Shown in pieces: positions 1-6,452 of a stretch of 6,577 bases of DNA; positions within the stretch are counted from its first letter, which is position 1; every line of letters begins with the position of its first letter. A program made the translations under genes and the position numbers. Origin of the DNA: Candidatus Eiseniibacteriota bacterium (GTDB lineage Bacteria > Joyebacterota > Joyebacteria > Joyebacterales > Joyebacteraceae). The DNA is taken from positions 1 through 6,577 of the forward strand of contig DAOWER010000038.1 of NCBI GenBank assembly GCA_030638405.1, read 5' to 3'. The notes under the pieces were generated by a model. The model worked only from the letters and a program-made list of their open reading frames with translations. It was not told where the DNA came from and did no database searches.

Positions 1-2484
1 ATGAGCGGCAACCCCGACGCCGACTGGATGCAGTCGGGTCTTCAAGTGATGCTGGGAAGCGACCTCTCACAGATTCCCACTCTGAGAGTCGTGCCGGCCG
101 ACCGTCTGACAACGCTCATGGCCGATCTCAAACTGGCTCCGGGCTCCGCGCTGGATGAAGCGGCCGTCAGGTCGATCGGGGAGTTCCTCAACGTCGATAC
201 GATCGTGAGCGGTAGCTTCGTGAAGCTGGGCCCGGTCGCGCGGGTCGACGTGTCGATACGACGACCCTCGACGGGGGAGGAGGAGCACGAGAAGGCCGAG
301 GCCTCGACCGAGGCGGAGCTGCTTCAGGTCGTGGCACACCTGGCGGCGCAGGTCCGCCGCACCATCCAGAGTGAAGGGGCGCGGGACCTCGTCGTCACGA
401 TGGTCGGCGAGAAGGGCTCCGAGAACCCCGACGCCATCCGCGCGTACGTCGATGGGCTGGCGAAGCTCTACGAGGGGAACAACATCGAGGCGATCACGCT
501 TCTCTCCGAGGCGGTCGAGCACGACTCGGGCTTCGCACTCGCCCACACGTACCTCGGCGAGGCCCTGTCGAACTCGGGGAGGATGGAAGAGGCGCGCGAC
601 GCCCTGAGGAATGCAGCACAGCGGGGCAAGGGCCTCACCCGCGCGGACTCGCTCTTCATAACAGCCAGAGAGGCCATGGCGACGGGCGAGATCGATCGCG
701 CCATCGAGGCGTTCGAGCTTCTCGTTCAGCTCCTTCCCAACAACCTCAGCGCGGTGTACGAGCTGGCCCAGGCCTACGAGAGGAAGGGCGACTGGGACGG
801 CGCCATCCGGAATCTCGAGAGGATCATCGAGCTGGACCCCAAATTCGTCACGGCCCTGTTCGCTGTGGGGCGCGTCAACATCAAGAGAGGCAGCGGCCAG
901 GAGGCGCTTGAGTACCTGTACCGGGCGCTCTCGCTCGACACACTCCTGGGGAACGACGAGGGGCGGGCGACCGTCCTGAACGCCATAGGCCTTGCCGATT
1001 ACTACCTCGACCGATACGACGAGGCCCTCAAGCAGTACAACGAATCGCTCGAGATCAAGCGGCAAATAGGGGACCTCAGGGGCGAGAGCGCAACGCTCTC
1101 GAACATGGCCGTCGTCTATCAGGTCAGGGGCGATTACGAGAAGTGCGTCGAAACCTACGAGGCCGCCCTCGCCATCAGCAGGGAACTGGGCGACGACCGA
1201 GGCACGGCGGAGAACCTGATCAACATCGGGACCGCCTACGAGGAGCGCGGCTCGCTCGACGAGGCCCTCGAGAGCTACAAGAAGGCCCTGAAGATCGAGT
1301 CGGACATGGGCGATCGGATGCCCGAAATACTCTGTCTCAACGACATCGGCAACGTGTATCTGATCCAAGGCCGGGTGGACGACGCCGAGGTCTACTTCCA
1401 GCGGGCGCTCGAGGCGCGCAGGCAGCTGGGAGAGAAAAAGGGCATCGCCATCTCGCTCAACTACCTCGGGAACATCGAGCGCCTGCGAGGCCGCCTCGAC
1501 AAGGCCGTGGCGAGGTACCTCGAGGCCCTCAGGATTTCCAAGGAGATAGGCTGGCGGAGCGGCGAGGCCGAGACGCGCGGCTACATGGCCACGGTCATGG
1601 CGCTCAAGGGGAGGTATCAGGCCGCACTCGAATCCCAGGACGAAGCTCTCGGCATCTTCGAGGAGCTGGGCGACAAGAACGGCATCGCCTGGTCGCTGGC
1701 AGCGCGGTCGAAGCTCGAATGTTCCCTAGGTGAATGCGGCACCGCCGCGGACACCGTGACGCGCGCCCTGGAGATGGCGGGCGAGATCGGCAACGAGGAG
1801 CTGATTGCCGACGCGCTCCTGGCGCGGGGGACCATGGGCAACCTCGCGGGTTCCGATTCGGTTGTCGCCGATCTGGAGCTCGCCCGGACGCACGCCGAGG
1901 CGAGCGGCGGTCGGATCACCCTCCTGCAGGTCGCCTCCGAACTGGGGCGTGCGCTCCGACGCGACGGGAAGCTCGAGGAGTCGCTCTCGATCCTCGACGA
2001 CGTCGTCGGGGAGACCCGCCGTCTGGGCCTGGAGTCCGTCAGGGCCGTGGCCGAGTTCTACCGGGCACAGACACTGCTCGAGAGCGACGACCGCGAGGCC
2101 GCTGGTGAGGCGGCGTCGAACGCGCGCGAGATGGCCGAGTCCATGGGTGAACGGGAGCTTCTCCTGCGGTGCCGCTGCCTGCTCGCCAGGGCAACGCGTG
2201 GAGACAGCGACTCGGCGGAGAACGCGGTGTGCTGCCTGGACGAGGCCGCCGGACTGGTCCGCGAGCTCGGCGAATCGGGGCCCTCGTTCCTCTCTCGCCC
2301 CGACGTGGCGCGTGACATCAAGGCATCGGCTGAGATCCTGAAAGAGGCGGGGCGGTCGGAGGACCTGTCGAGATTCCCGGGACTGGAACTGGGAGAGGCC
2401 GGTCGTCAGTCCGGTGACGTCGAGACGCGGGGGGCATCCGATGAGGCGGACGCCCCGGGAGAGCCCGAGGACGAGAGCGCGTAG
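1..2484 (+). CDS. TPR-repeat protein with N-terminal FlgO/TolB-like region, 5'-truncated (probable C-terminal part of a Ser/Thr kinase-type sensor)
   Basis: The visible 827 residues contain three parts. Residues 1 to about 125 resemble the FlgO/TolB-N-like region found between a catalytic or DNA-binding module and TPRs; recognisable pieces are GNPDADWMQSGL, SDLSQIPTLRVV and VDTIVSGSFVKLG. Residues about 141-280 hold canonical 34-residue TPRs, the clearest at 247-280 (NNLSAVYELAQAYE to ELDP), after a PDAIRAYVDGL linker common in kinase-TPR proteins. Residues 281-760 hold 40-residue TPRs of the TPR_12 type. The last ~65 residues form a charged, Glu/Asp-rich, probably disordered tail. The ATG at position 1 is probably an internal Met: this domain normally begins with a beta strand and a phrase like F-x-N-x-SGNPDxDW, and no upstream sequence is available to show a ribosome binding site. 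From family knowledge the missing part is most often a Pkn2-type Ser/Thr kinase plus a membrane helix; a CadC-like regulator or a cyclase is possible. TPRs mediate protein binding; the partner is unknown. The gene converges on the transporter gene. Confidence 0.85.
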   Translation: MSGNPDADWMQSGLQVMLGSDLSQIPTLRVVPADRLTTLMADLKLAPGSALDEAAVRSIGEFLNVDTIVSGSFVKLGPVARVDVSIRRPSTGEEEHEKAEASTEAELLQVVAHLAAQVRRTIQSEGARDLVVTMVGEKGSENPDAIRAYVDGLAKLYEGNNIEAITLLSEAVEHDSGFALAHTYLGEALSNSGRMEEARDALRNAAQRGKGLTRADSLFITAREAMATGEIDRAIEAFELLVQLLPNNLSAVYELAQAYERKGDWDGAIRNLERIIELDPKFVTALFAVGRVNIKRGSGQEALEYLYRALSLDTLLGNDEGRATVLNAIGLADYYLDRYDEALKQYNESLEIKRQIGDLRGESATLSNMAVVYQVRGDYEKCVETYEAALAISRELGDDRGTAENLINIGTAYEERGSLDEALESYKKALKIESDMGDRMPEILCLNDIGNVYLIQGRVDDAEVYFQRALEARRQLGEKKGIAISLNYLGNIERLRGRLDKAVARYLEALRISKEIGWRSGEAETRGYMATVMALKGRYQAALESQDEALGIFEELGDKNGIAWSLAARSKLECSLGECGTAADTVTRALEMAGEIGNEELIADALLARGTMGNLAGSDSVVADLELARTHAEASGGRITLLQVASELGRALRRDGKLEESLSILDDVVGETRRLGLESVRAVAEFYRAQTLLESDDREAAGEAASNAREMAESMGERELLLRCRCLLARATRGDSDSAENAVCCLDEAAGLVRELGESGPSFLSRPDVARDIKASAEILKEAGRSEDLSRFPGLELGEAGRQSGDVETRGASDEADAPGEPEDESA
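841..2280 (+). repeat. Array of about twelve 40-residue TPR units (120-bp coding period)
   Basis: This is a protein-level repeat in the TPR gene covering residues 281-760. Each unit reads approximately G-x-A-x-x-L-x-x-(I/L)-G-x-x-Y-x-x-x-G-x-x-(D/E)-x-A-x-x-x-Y-x-x-A-L-x-I-x-x-x-(L/I)-G-D. The glycine closing each unit falls at residues 317, 357, 397, 437, 477, 517, 557, 597 and 637, exactly 40 apart nine times running, then at 676, 716 and 757. Units up to about residue 560 match the consensus well; later ones lose the Tyr and Gly core positions and are more divergent. The DNA copies differ too much to look like recent duplications. Such 40-residue units are typical of LGN/Rapsyn-type and TPR_12 superhelices that bind peptide or protein ligands. 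Confidence 0.85.
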
Positions 2485-2517
2485 CGGCGCCCCGGTCGAC
2501 CGGTGTGCGGTCAGACG
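2485..2517. other. Convergent intergenic gap with a short palindrome
   Basis: Only 33 bp separate the stop codons of the TPR gene (TAG, 2482-2484) and the leftward transporter gene (TGA, read from 2520 to 2518). It holds a perfect 12-bp palindrome, CCGGTCGACCGG, at 2492-2503. As RNA this gives only a four-pair stem and no T-tract follows on either strand, so it is a poor intrinsic terminator. The two transcripts probably overlap at their 3' ends. Confidence 0.5.
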
Positions 2518-3387
2518 TCAGGGGCCACCCTGCAGTGACAGGACCACGACACCCGCCGTCATCAGTGCCGCACCTGTGAGCCTGGCTCGCAGGTGCTTCT
2601 CTTTGAAGAAGAAGTACCCGAACACGACCGCCAGCACCATGCCCGCGCGCTTGATGGCGATGACGTAGCTTGCCACAGTCAGCTCGATCGCGGTGAACTG
2701 GCTCAGTATCATGACCGCCGCGAAGAAACCCAGCAGCAGCAAGCGCGGCCAGGTCGCGCGATCCAGCGGCCGCTTCCTCAACCCCAAGAAGAGAAGCGGC
2801 GCATAGAGAACTCCAAACACCAGAGAGAAGAACGTCGTGTAACAGGCGGGTGAGCTGGCCACCGTCGCTACCTTGTCGTGCACGGCCGATATGCTCCATA
2901 GGGCGGCAACGAGAAGCATCAAGAGACTGCCCCTCTCGGAGACAATCGCCCTGACCGGGGCAAGAAGACCACCGCGGATCTTGTCTATGTGGATGGAGTA
3001 TCCGCCCGCCACGATCAGGAGGATCCCGGTGAGACCGAGAGCGTTCGGCGCTTCCTTCAGCACGACCCAGCTCGGAACGAGCATGAAGAGGGGAGTGAAC
3101 GCCAGGAACGGCATCGTCAGAGAAAGGGGGGAGATGGAGAGCGCCTTCACCTGAAGCGTGACCGCTATCATGTTGACGATCACACTGATCATCGCCGCAC
3201 GGAGGAACTCGTCGCCGACTGTCGGCATTCCCTGCTTCAGTAGCAGGAGCGCGGACCACGGCAGCGACAACGTGATAAGCCCCCAGGCGACCACGTAGAC
3301 GTGCGCTCTCCCCGACAACGCCTTCGCGTAGCTGCCGGACGCCGCGAACCCGATCGCGGTCACTATCGCTATGGGAACCCAGCTCAC
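2518..3387 (-). CDS. EamA/DMT-superfamily transporter, ten transmembrane segments
   Basis: The 289-residue product is an integral inner-membrane protein of the drug/metabolite transporter superfamily, whose members carry small metabolites, amino acids or drugs; the substrate here cannot be told. Ten hydrophobic segments lie at about residues 3-22, 30-50, 63-84, 87-110, 116-134, 153-172, 182-203, 214-236, 238-262 and 268-286, giving two five-helix EamA halves. The halves share a signature in the same register: Lys-Glu at 111-112 and 262-263, Leu-Thr-Gly at 119-121 and 270-272, and Ala-Gly at 127-128 and 278-279, all offset by 151 residues. The frame is open upstream to an ATG at 3561, but that adds 58 hydrophilic Arg/Ser/Gly-rich residues unlike the family and starts upstream of the predicted promoter. 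The GTG at 3387 is preferred: AGAAGAGG ends 7 nt before it, the first helix begins at once, and 289 residues is the usual family length. It is divergent from the glycosyltransferase gene; a role in surface-glycan export is possible but unsupported. Confidence 0.9.
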   Translation of the reverse strand: MSWVPIAIVTAIGFAASGSYAKALSGRAHVYVVAWGLITLSLPWSALLLLKQGMPTVGDEFLRAAMISVIVNMIAVTLQVKALSISPLSLTMPFLAFTPLFMLVPSWVVLKEAPNALGLTGILLIVAGGYSIHIDKIRGGLLAPVRAIVSERGSLLMLLVAALWSISAVHDKVATVASSPACYTTFFSLVFGVLYAPLLFLGLRKRPLDRATWPRLLLLGFFAAVMILSQFTAIELTVASYVIAIKRAGMVLAVVFGYFFFKEKHLRARLTGAALMTAGVVVLSLQGGP

Positions 3388-3394
3388 AATGTCG

Positions 3395-3402
3395 CCTCTT
3401 CT
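3395..3402 (-). promoter_or_regulatory. Ribosome binding site of the EamA transporter (decides the start)
   Basis: On the minus strand AGAAGAGG occupies these bases and is followed by 7 nt and then GTG at 3387-3385. This spacing is ideal for a Shine-Dalgarno site and is the main reason for choosing the GTG over the upstream ATG at 3561. Confidence 0.6.
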
Positions 3403-3425
3403 CGGGGCCCGCACCTCTTCTCGGG
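3395..3425. repeat. 12-bp direct repeat overlapping the transporter ribosome binding site
   Basis: CCTCTTCTCGGG occurs at 3395-3406 and again, identically, at 3414-3425, a 19-bp period with a 7-bp spacer. On the minus strand each copy reads CCCGAGAAGAGG, so both carry the purine-rich Shine-Dalgarno-like core. Only the copy nearer the gene has correct spacing to the GTG start. The second copy could be a chance or slippage duplication, a ribosome standby site, or half of an operator; the sequence does not distinguish these. Confidence 0.6.
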
Positions 3426-3517
3426 ATCTGCCGTCGGACAGCGCCGTCGAGACGCCGGGGCGGCGACGCCCGCCGCTCTTTCCTGGCCTGCTCGTGACAC
3501 CGTCTGCCGGTCCAGAG

Positions 3518-3546
3518 ATGCTAGCCTTGCTTCCCCCCGAAGTCAA
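3518..3546 (-). promoter_or_regulatory. Sigma-70-like promoter for the EamA transporter
   Basis: Read on the minus strand, TTGACT (3546-3541) is followed by exactly 17 nt and then TAGCAT (3523-3518). The -35 matches the TTGACA consensus at five of six positions and the -10 matches TATAAT at four of six, in an otherwise GC-rich stretch. Transcription would begin near 3511 and give a leader of about 124 nt before the GTG at 3387. The leader includes a small hairpin, a five-pair stem at 3458-3471. The promoter lies downstream of the ATG at 3561, which supports the shorter protein. Confidence 0.5.
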
Positions 3547-3576
3547 AGAGCAGTTCCTCATCGTCGGTTGCCGGTG

Positions 3577-3605
3577 TTGCCGCCGGCCTTGCCGCGTGCT
3601 ACCCT
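3577..3605 (+). promoter_or_regulatory. Weak candidate promoter for the glycosyltransferase-flippase operon
   Basis: TTGCCG at 3577-3582, a 17-nt spacer and TACCCT at 3600-3605 give correct spacing, with four of six -35 matches but only three of six -10 matches. Transcription would start near 3612, leaving a leader of about 39 nt. It is the best-spaced pair I see upstream of the gene, but the -10 is poor, so a different sigma factor, an activator or another site may be used. Confidence 0.25.
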
Positions 3606-3639
3606 GACCGGGTCCGGCGCCACGATTCTCGGAGCAAAC

Positions 3640-3643
3640 GGAG
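3640..3643 (+). promoter_or_regulatory. Ribosome binding site of the glycosyltransferase (supports a GTG start)
   Basis: GGAG at these bases lies 7 nt before the GTG at 3651. A second GGAG at 3631-3634 is too far away to serve this start. Confidence 0.55.
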
Positions 3644-3650
3644 CGAGCCA

Positions 3651-4919
3651 GTGCCTGAGACGACCCGGGAACATCAACGCCTCACGGTCCTCGCTGTCTA
3701 CAGCTGGCGTGAATTCTGGTCGATGGGAGAGGGTCGCGGCGCGCCGTCGTTCTTCCTTTCCATCACGAGCTTCCCGAAGCGCGGCCACGACATGCACGTG
3801 CTCATGCCCGGTCGCCCGAGCAGCCCTCCGGTGGAGAACTACCACGGGGTCACTCTCCATCGCTTCAGGAGCGCCGTCAGCTTCATGCCCGAGGCAGGCA
3901 GCAGCAGGCTGTTCCAGCATGTCAAGCGCCTCTTCTCGTACGTCTACTGGTTCATCCGCGTGGTCCCCGCAGGCAAGGCCCTTGCCGCGGAGATCGGGGC
4001 CGACGTCGTCATCGGCATGGGAGAACTGGGTGCTCCGGCGGCCTTCCGCATCGGGCGGTCGATGGGCGTCCCGAACGTCACCAGGCTCTTCGGCATCGGC
4101 ATGTTCCTGGACGAGGTCCTCGCCAGCAGGCTGAAACTCGTGCTTCGCTACCGTGAGACGCGAGCGCTGACGACGCCCGCGGACTACATCATTCTGTGCG
4201 ACGACGGCTCGCAGGGCGACAAACTGGCTCGTCATCTCGGCGTCGACATGGACCGGCTGCTCCACTGGCCGAACGGCGTCGACAAGCCGCTGTACGAGTC
4301 TCGCGAGCCCTCACGTGACATTCGGGGTGAGCTGGGCATCCCGGTGGCGAATAGGATCGTGCTCTCCGTCTCGCGACTCTACTTCGAGAAGCACGTCGAC
4401 CGGGTAGTGCGGCTGGTCCCAGCCGTCGCGGCCGCGCGCGATGACGTCATGTTCGTGATCGTCGGAAGCGGAGACGAGAGGGAATCGCTGGAGCGGCTGG
4501 CCGATTCTCTGGGCGTACGCGATCGGGTCGTCTTCGCCGGCTCGGCGGAGCGCGAGGAGCTGCCCGATTTCTATAAGGCGGCCGACGTCTTCGTCGCCCT
4601 GTCCGACAGAACGAACGTCTCCAACTCGCTGCACGAAGCCATGATCGCAGGTCTCCCCGCGGTGGTGCTCAATACCGGGAGCACGGCTGACGTCGTACAG
4701 AACGGCGAGAACGGGATTCTGCTGACGCCCGCGGACCTCCCTCGCGCTCACGAGGCCGTTCTCGGGCTTCTGGAGGATGAGGAGCGCAGGCGCGCTCTCG
4801 GCGAGAGGGCGCGCGCGAGCGCCGGCGAGAGGCTTCCGACCCTCGAGGAGCGCCAGGTCATGGAGGCCGAGGTGGTGGAGCGCGCGGTCAGGGAGCGCGC
4901 GTCAAGGGGGCAGGCCTAG
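3651..4919 (+). CDS. GT-B fold glycosyltransferase, family 4 type
   Basis: The 422-residue length is normal for GT4 enzymes, which move a sugar from a nucleotide-sugar donor to an acceptor in the cytoplasm or at the inner membrane face. The N-terminal domain starts with strand LTVLAVYSW (11-19) and a glycine-containing loop GRGAPSFF (28-35). The domain boundary is near WPNGVD (206-211). The C-terminal donor domain shows RIVLSVSRLYFEKH (235-248), where R242 and K247 match the basic pair that contacts the donor diphosphate, then FVIVGSGDE (268-276), RVVFAGSAEREELPDFYKAADVF in overlapping form at 292-314, the SLHEAMIAGLP block (326-336) and GSTADVVQNGENGIL (343-357). The second Glu of the EX7E motif is E329; the first is replaced by T321, in a TNVSNSLHEA arrangement seen in a GT4 subgroup. 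GTG at 3651 keeps the first strand; the next Met (residue 25) would lose it. It lies 54 bp upstream of the flippase, probably in one operon. Donor and acceptor cannot be predicted. Confidence 0.9.
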   Translation: MPETTREHQRLTVLAVYSWREFWSMGEGRGAPSFFLSITSFPKRGHDMHVLMPGRPSSPPVENYHGVTLHRFRSAVSFMPEAGSSRLFQHVKRLFSYVYWFIRVVPAGKALAAEIGADVVIGMGELGAPAAFRIGRSMGVPNVTRLFGIGMFLDEVLASRLKLVLRYRETRALTTPADYIILCDDGSQGDKLARHLGVDMDRLLHWPNGVDKPLYESREPSRDIRGELGIPVANRIVLSVSRLYFEKHVDRVVRLVPAVAAARDDVMFVIVGSGDERESLERLADSLGVRDRVVFAGSAEREELPDFYKAADVFVALSDRTNVSNSLHEAMIAGLPAVVLNTGSTADVVQNGENGILLTPADLPRAHEAVLGLLEDEERRRALGERARASAGERLPTLEERQVMEAEVVERAVRERASRGQA

Positions 4920-4963
4920 AGTCCGGCCGGTGCCGCACCTGGCGGGCGGTACAACTACGGGAC

Positions 4964-4968
4964 GAGGG
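4964..4968 (+). promoter_or_regulatory. Ribosome binding site of the flippase (supports a GTG start)
   Basis: GAGGG at these bases ends 5 nt before the GTG at 4974, within the 54-bp gap after the glycosyltransferase stop. I see no terminator or convincing promoter in that gap, which fits co-transcription. Confidence 0.5.
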
Positions 4969-4973
4969 CGGGC

Positions 4974-6332
4974 GTGGACGAGCGACTGAGCACCGAGATC
5001 AGCGAGAGCCCCGCAAGGGCCGTATTCCGGCACAGCGTCATGACTTTCGGGACGAGGATAGCCATCGTCGTCGTGAACATCCCGACGTCGATCATGGTCG
5101 CGCGGCTACTGGGAACGGACGGCCAGGGGACCTACGCATCGGCCGTCGTTTTCCCGACCATGTTCGCGTTCATCGGACTCATGGGACTGGACTCGGCCCA
5201 CACCTTCCTGATCTCGCGGAAGCGATACGAGCTGCCACAGGTGAACGGCCAGAGCCTGCTTCTGATGCTCGTGCTCAGCGCCGTCATCACACCGCTCTAC
5301 CTTCTCTTCATCCATCACTACCAGGGCGCGTCGGAACCCGAGCTTCAGTCCATACTCAGAGTGGCGGCCGTGCTCATCCCGATCCTCCTGGCCAAGTATC
5401 TGTCGATCGCGCTCTTCCTCGGGCTTAAGCGCATCCGCCTCTTCAACATCGTCAACCTCGTGCAGGCCGCCGTCCTTCTCGCTCTGATGTGCATCAACCT
5501 GTTCGTTCTGAAGGGAGGACCGCTCGGCGCCGTGATCGCGTACGCCGCGAGCGAGACCCTGGTCATCCTGTTCGCGATCGGGGCCATCCGCAGGGAGGCC
5601 GCCGGCGGGCGCGTGCTCGCGAGACCCGCGCCGGGGATGTTCCGGAAGTCGATCGTCTACGGGCTGCAGGGCCACTTCGGCGGGATACTGATACAGTTCA
5701 CCTACAGGTTCGACATGTTCCTGGTGCTGTCGATGCTGGGACTCAAGGCCCAGGGTCTCTACTCGATCTCGGTCATCCTGGCGGAGAAGCTGTCGCACAT
5801 TCCGCAGTCGATCAACGTGGTGCTCTTCCCGCAGGTGTCGTCTCTCTCGAACGAGGAGGCGAACGCGCTGACACCCAGGGTCACGCGGAACTCGCTCTTC
5901 ATCGTTCTGATCGCCGGAGCCGTGTTGTACCTAGTGAGCAGACCGCTTCTTCTCCTCTTCTACGGCACCGAGTTCCTGCCGGCCCTGAAGGCGTTTCAGA
6001 TCCTGATCCCGGGCATAGTCACACTCTCCGTAGCCAAGATCCTCTCGAGCGACCTGTCGGGCAGAGACCGCCGCATCTACCACACTGTCGCGACCGCGAT
6101 CGCCTTCACGGTGAACGTGTCGCTCTGCTTCGCATGGATACCACGCCACGGCATCGAGGGCGCTGCATGGGCGTCCACCGTCGCCTACACCCTCCAGAGC
6201 GTGCTGATGCTCGCCTTCTTCAGGAAGCTGTCGGGCTGTGGTCTCGCAGAGACGGTCCTCATTCGCAGGGAAGACCTTGCCTTGTACGGCGGACTCGTGA
6301 GGAAGCTCGTGAGGCGTGGGGGTGGTGGGTAG
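4974..6332 (+). CDS. Oligosaccharide flippase of the MOP superfamily (Wzx-like)
   Basis: The 452-residue product is a polytopic inner-membrane protein of the polysaccharide-synthesis branch of the MOP exporters. Such proteins move lipid-linked glycan repeat units from the cytoplasmic to the periplasmic leaflet. After a short hydrophilic N-terminus comes the family's opening pattern: a first helix with FGTRIAIVVVNIPTS (25-39) followed by ARLLGTDGQGTYA (43-55). I count 12-13 hydrophobic segments, at about 24-44, 54-74, 93-114, 127-150, 156-178, 182-204, 224-242, 247-270, 275-290, 306-330, 338-358, 369-388 and 391-416; the family normally has 12 or 14. FRKSIVYGLQGHFGGILIQFTYRFDMFLV-type sequence at 223-251 starts the second half and matches the usual domain pattern. 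The C-terminus is basic (LVRKLVRRGGGG-like). The next Met, residue 23, would cut into helix 1, so GTG at 4974 is preferred. The upstream glycosyltransferase gives a natural substrate pathway; the exact glycan is unknown, and a teichoic-acid or O-antigen type cannot be separated. Confidence 0.88.
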   Translation: MDERLSTEISESPARAVFRHSVMTFGTRIAIVVVNIPTSIMVARLLGTDGQGTYASAVVFPTMFAFIGLMGLDSAHTFLISRKRYELPQVNGQSLLLMLVLSAVITPLYLLFIHHYQGASEPELQSILRVAAVLIPILLAKYLSIALFLGLKRIRLFNIVNLVQAAVLLALMCINLFVLKGGPLGAVIAYAASETLVILFAIGAIRREAAGGRVLARPAPGMFRKSIVYGLQGHFGGILIQFTYRFDMFLVLSMLGLKAQGLYSISVILAEKLSHIPQSINVVLFPQVSSLSNEEANALTPRVTRNSLFIVLIAGAVLYLVSRPLLLLFYGTEFLPALKAFQILIPGIVTLSVAKILSSDLSGRDRRIYHTVATAIAFTVNVSLCFAWIPRHGIEGAAWASTVAYTLQSVLMLAFFRKLSGCGLAETVLIRREDLALYGGLVRKLVRRGGGG

Positions 6333-6368
6333 CGGGGGCCTGCTACGAGGCTATTCACGACGCGATGG

Positions 6369-6399
6369 GGGAGAGGCTGAAAGCAGTCTGGTCGCTCCC
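6369..6399 (+). other. Hairpin downstream of the flippase gene
   Basis: The RNA could fold as GGGAG (6369-6373) with CTCCC (6395-6399) and, directly inside, AGGCTG (6374-6379) with CAGTCT (6384-6389), including one G-T pair, around an AAAG loop. Five bases at 6390-6394 would bulge. It begins 36 nt after the flippase stop. No T-tract follows, so it may be an mRNA 3'-end stabiliser, a Rho-associated structure or chance. I could not match it to a known RNA family. Confidence 0.35.
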
Positions 6400-6437
6400 A
6401 AGGAACGGGCGCCGTCACCAAGCCTGAATCCCGCCCG

Positions 6438-6452
6438 GCGGAGGCGCTCCGC
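6438..6452. other. Short perfect hairpin in the 3' intergenic region
   Basis: GCGGAG at 6438-6443 and CTCCGC at 6447-6452 form a six-pair perfect stem with a three-base loop. In such GC-rich DNA it could be chance; no T-tract follows on either strand. Confidence 0.3.

Noticed and set aside
67..1368. A 433-codon open frame antisense to the TPR gene
   Set aside because: It mirrors the codon bias of the opposite strand, has no recognisable domain, and lies wholly inside a gene with clear TPR repeats.
2492..2503. Palindrome CCGGTCGACCGG as a bidirectional terminator or operator
   Set aside because: The stem is only four pairs with no T-tract on either side, and a 12-bp palindrome in GC-rich DNA is weak evidence of a binding site.
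2318..3259. A 313-codon minus-strand frame overlapping the transporter
   Set aside because: Its product is Arg/Pro/His-rich without domain character, while the overlapping frame encodes ten convincing membrane helices.
3301..4134. A 277-codon plus-strand frame spanning the divergent intergenic region and the start of the glycosyltransferase
   Set aside because: It lacks family features, starts within the transporter gene on the opposite strand, and is out of frame with the clear GT4 protein.
5489..6427. A 312-codon plus-strand frame inside and past the flippase gene
   Set aside because: It is an Arg/Gly-rich out-of-frame translation of the flippase gene and does not indicate a frameshift, because the flippase frame is intact to its stop.
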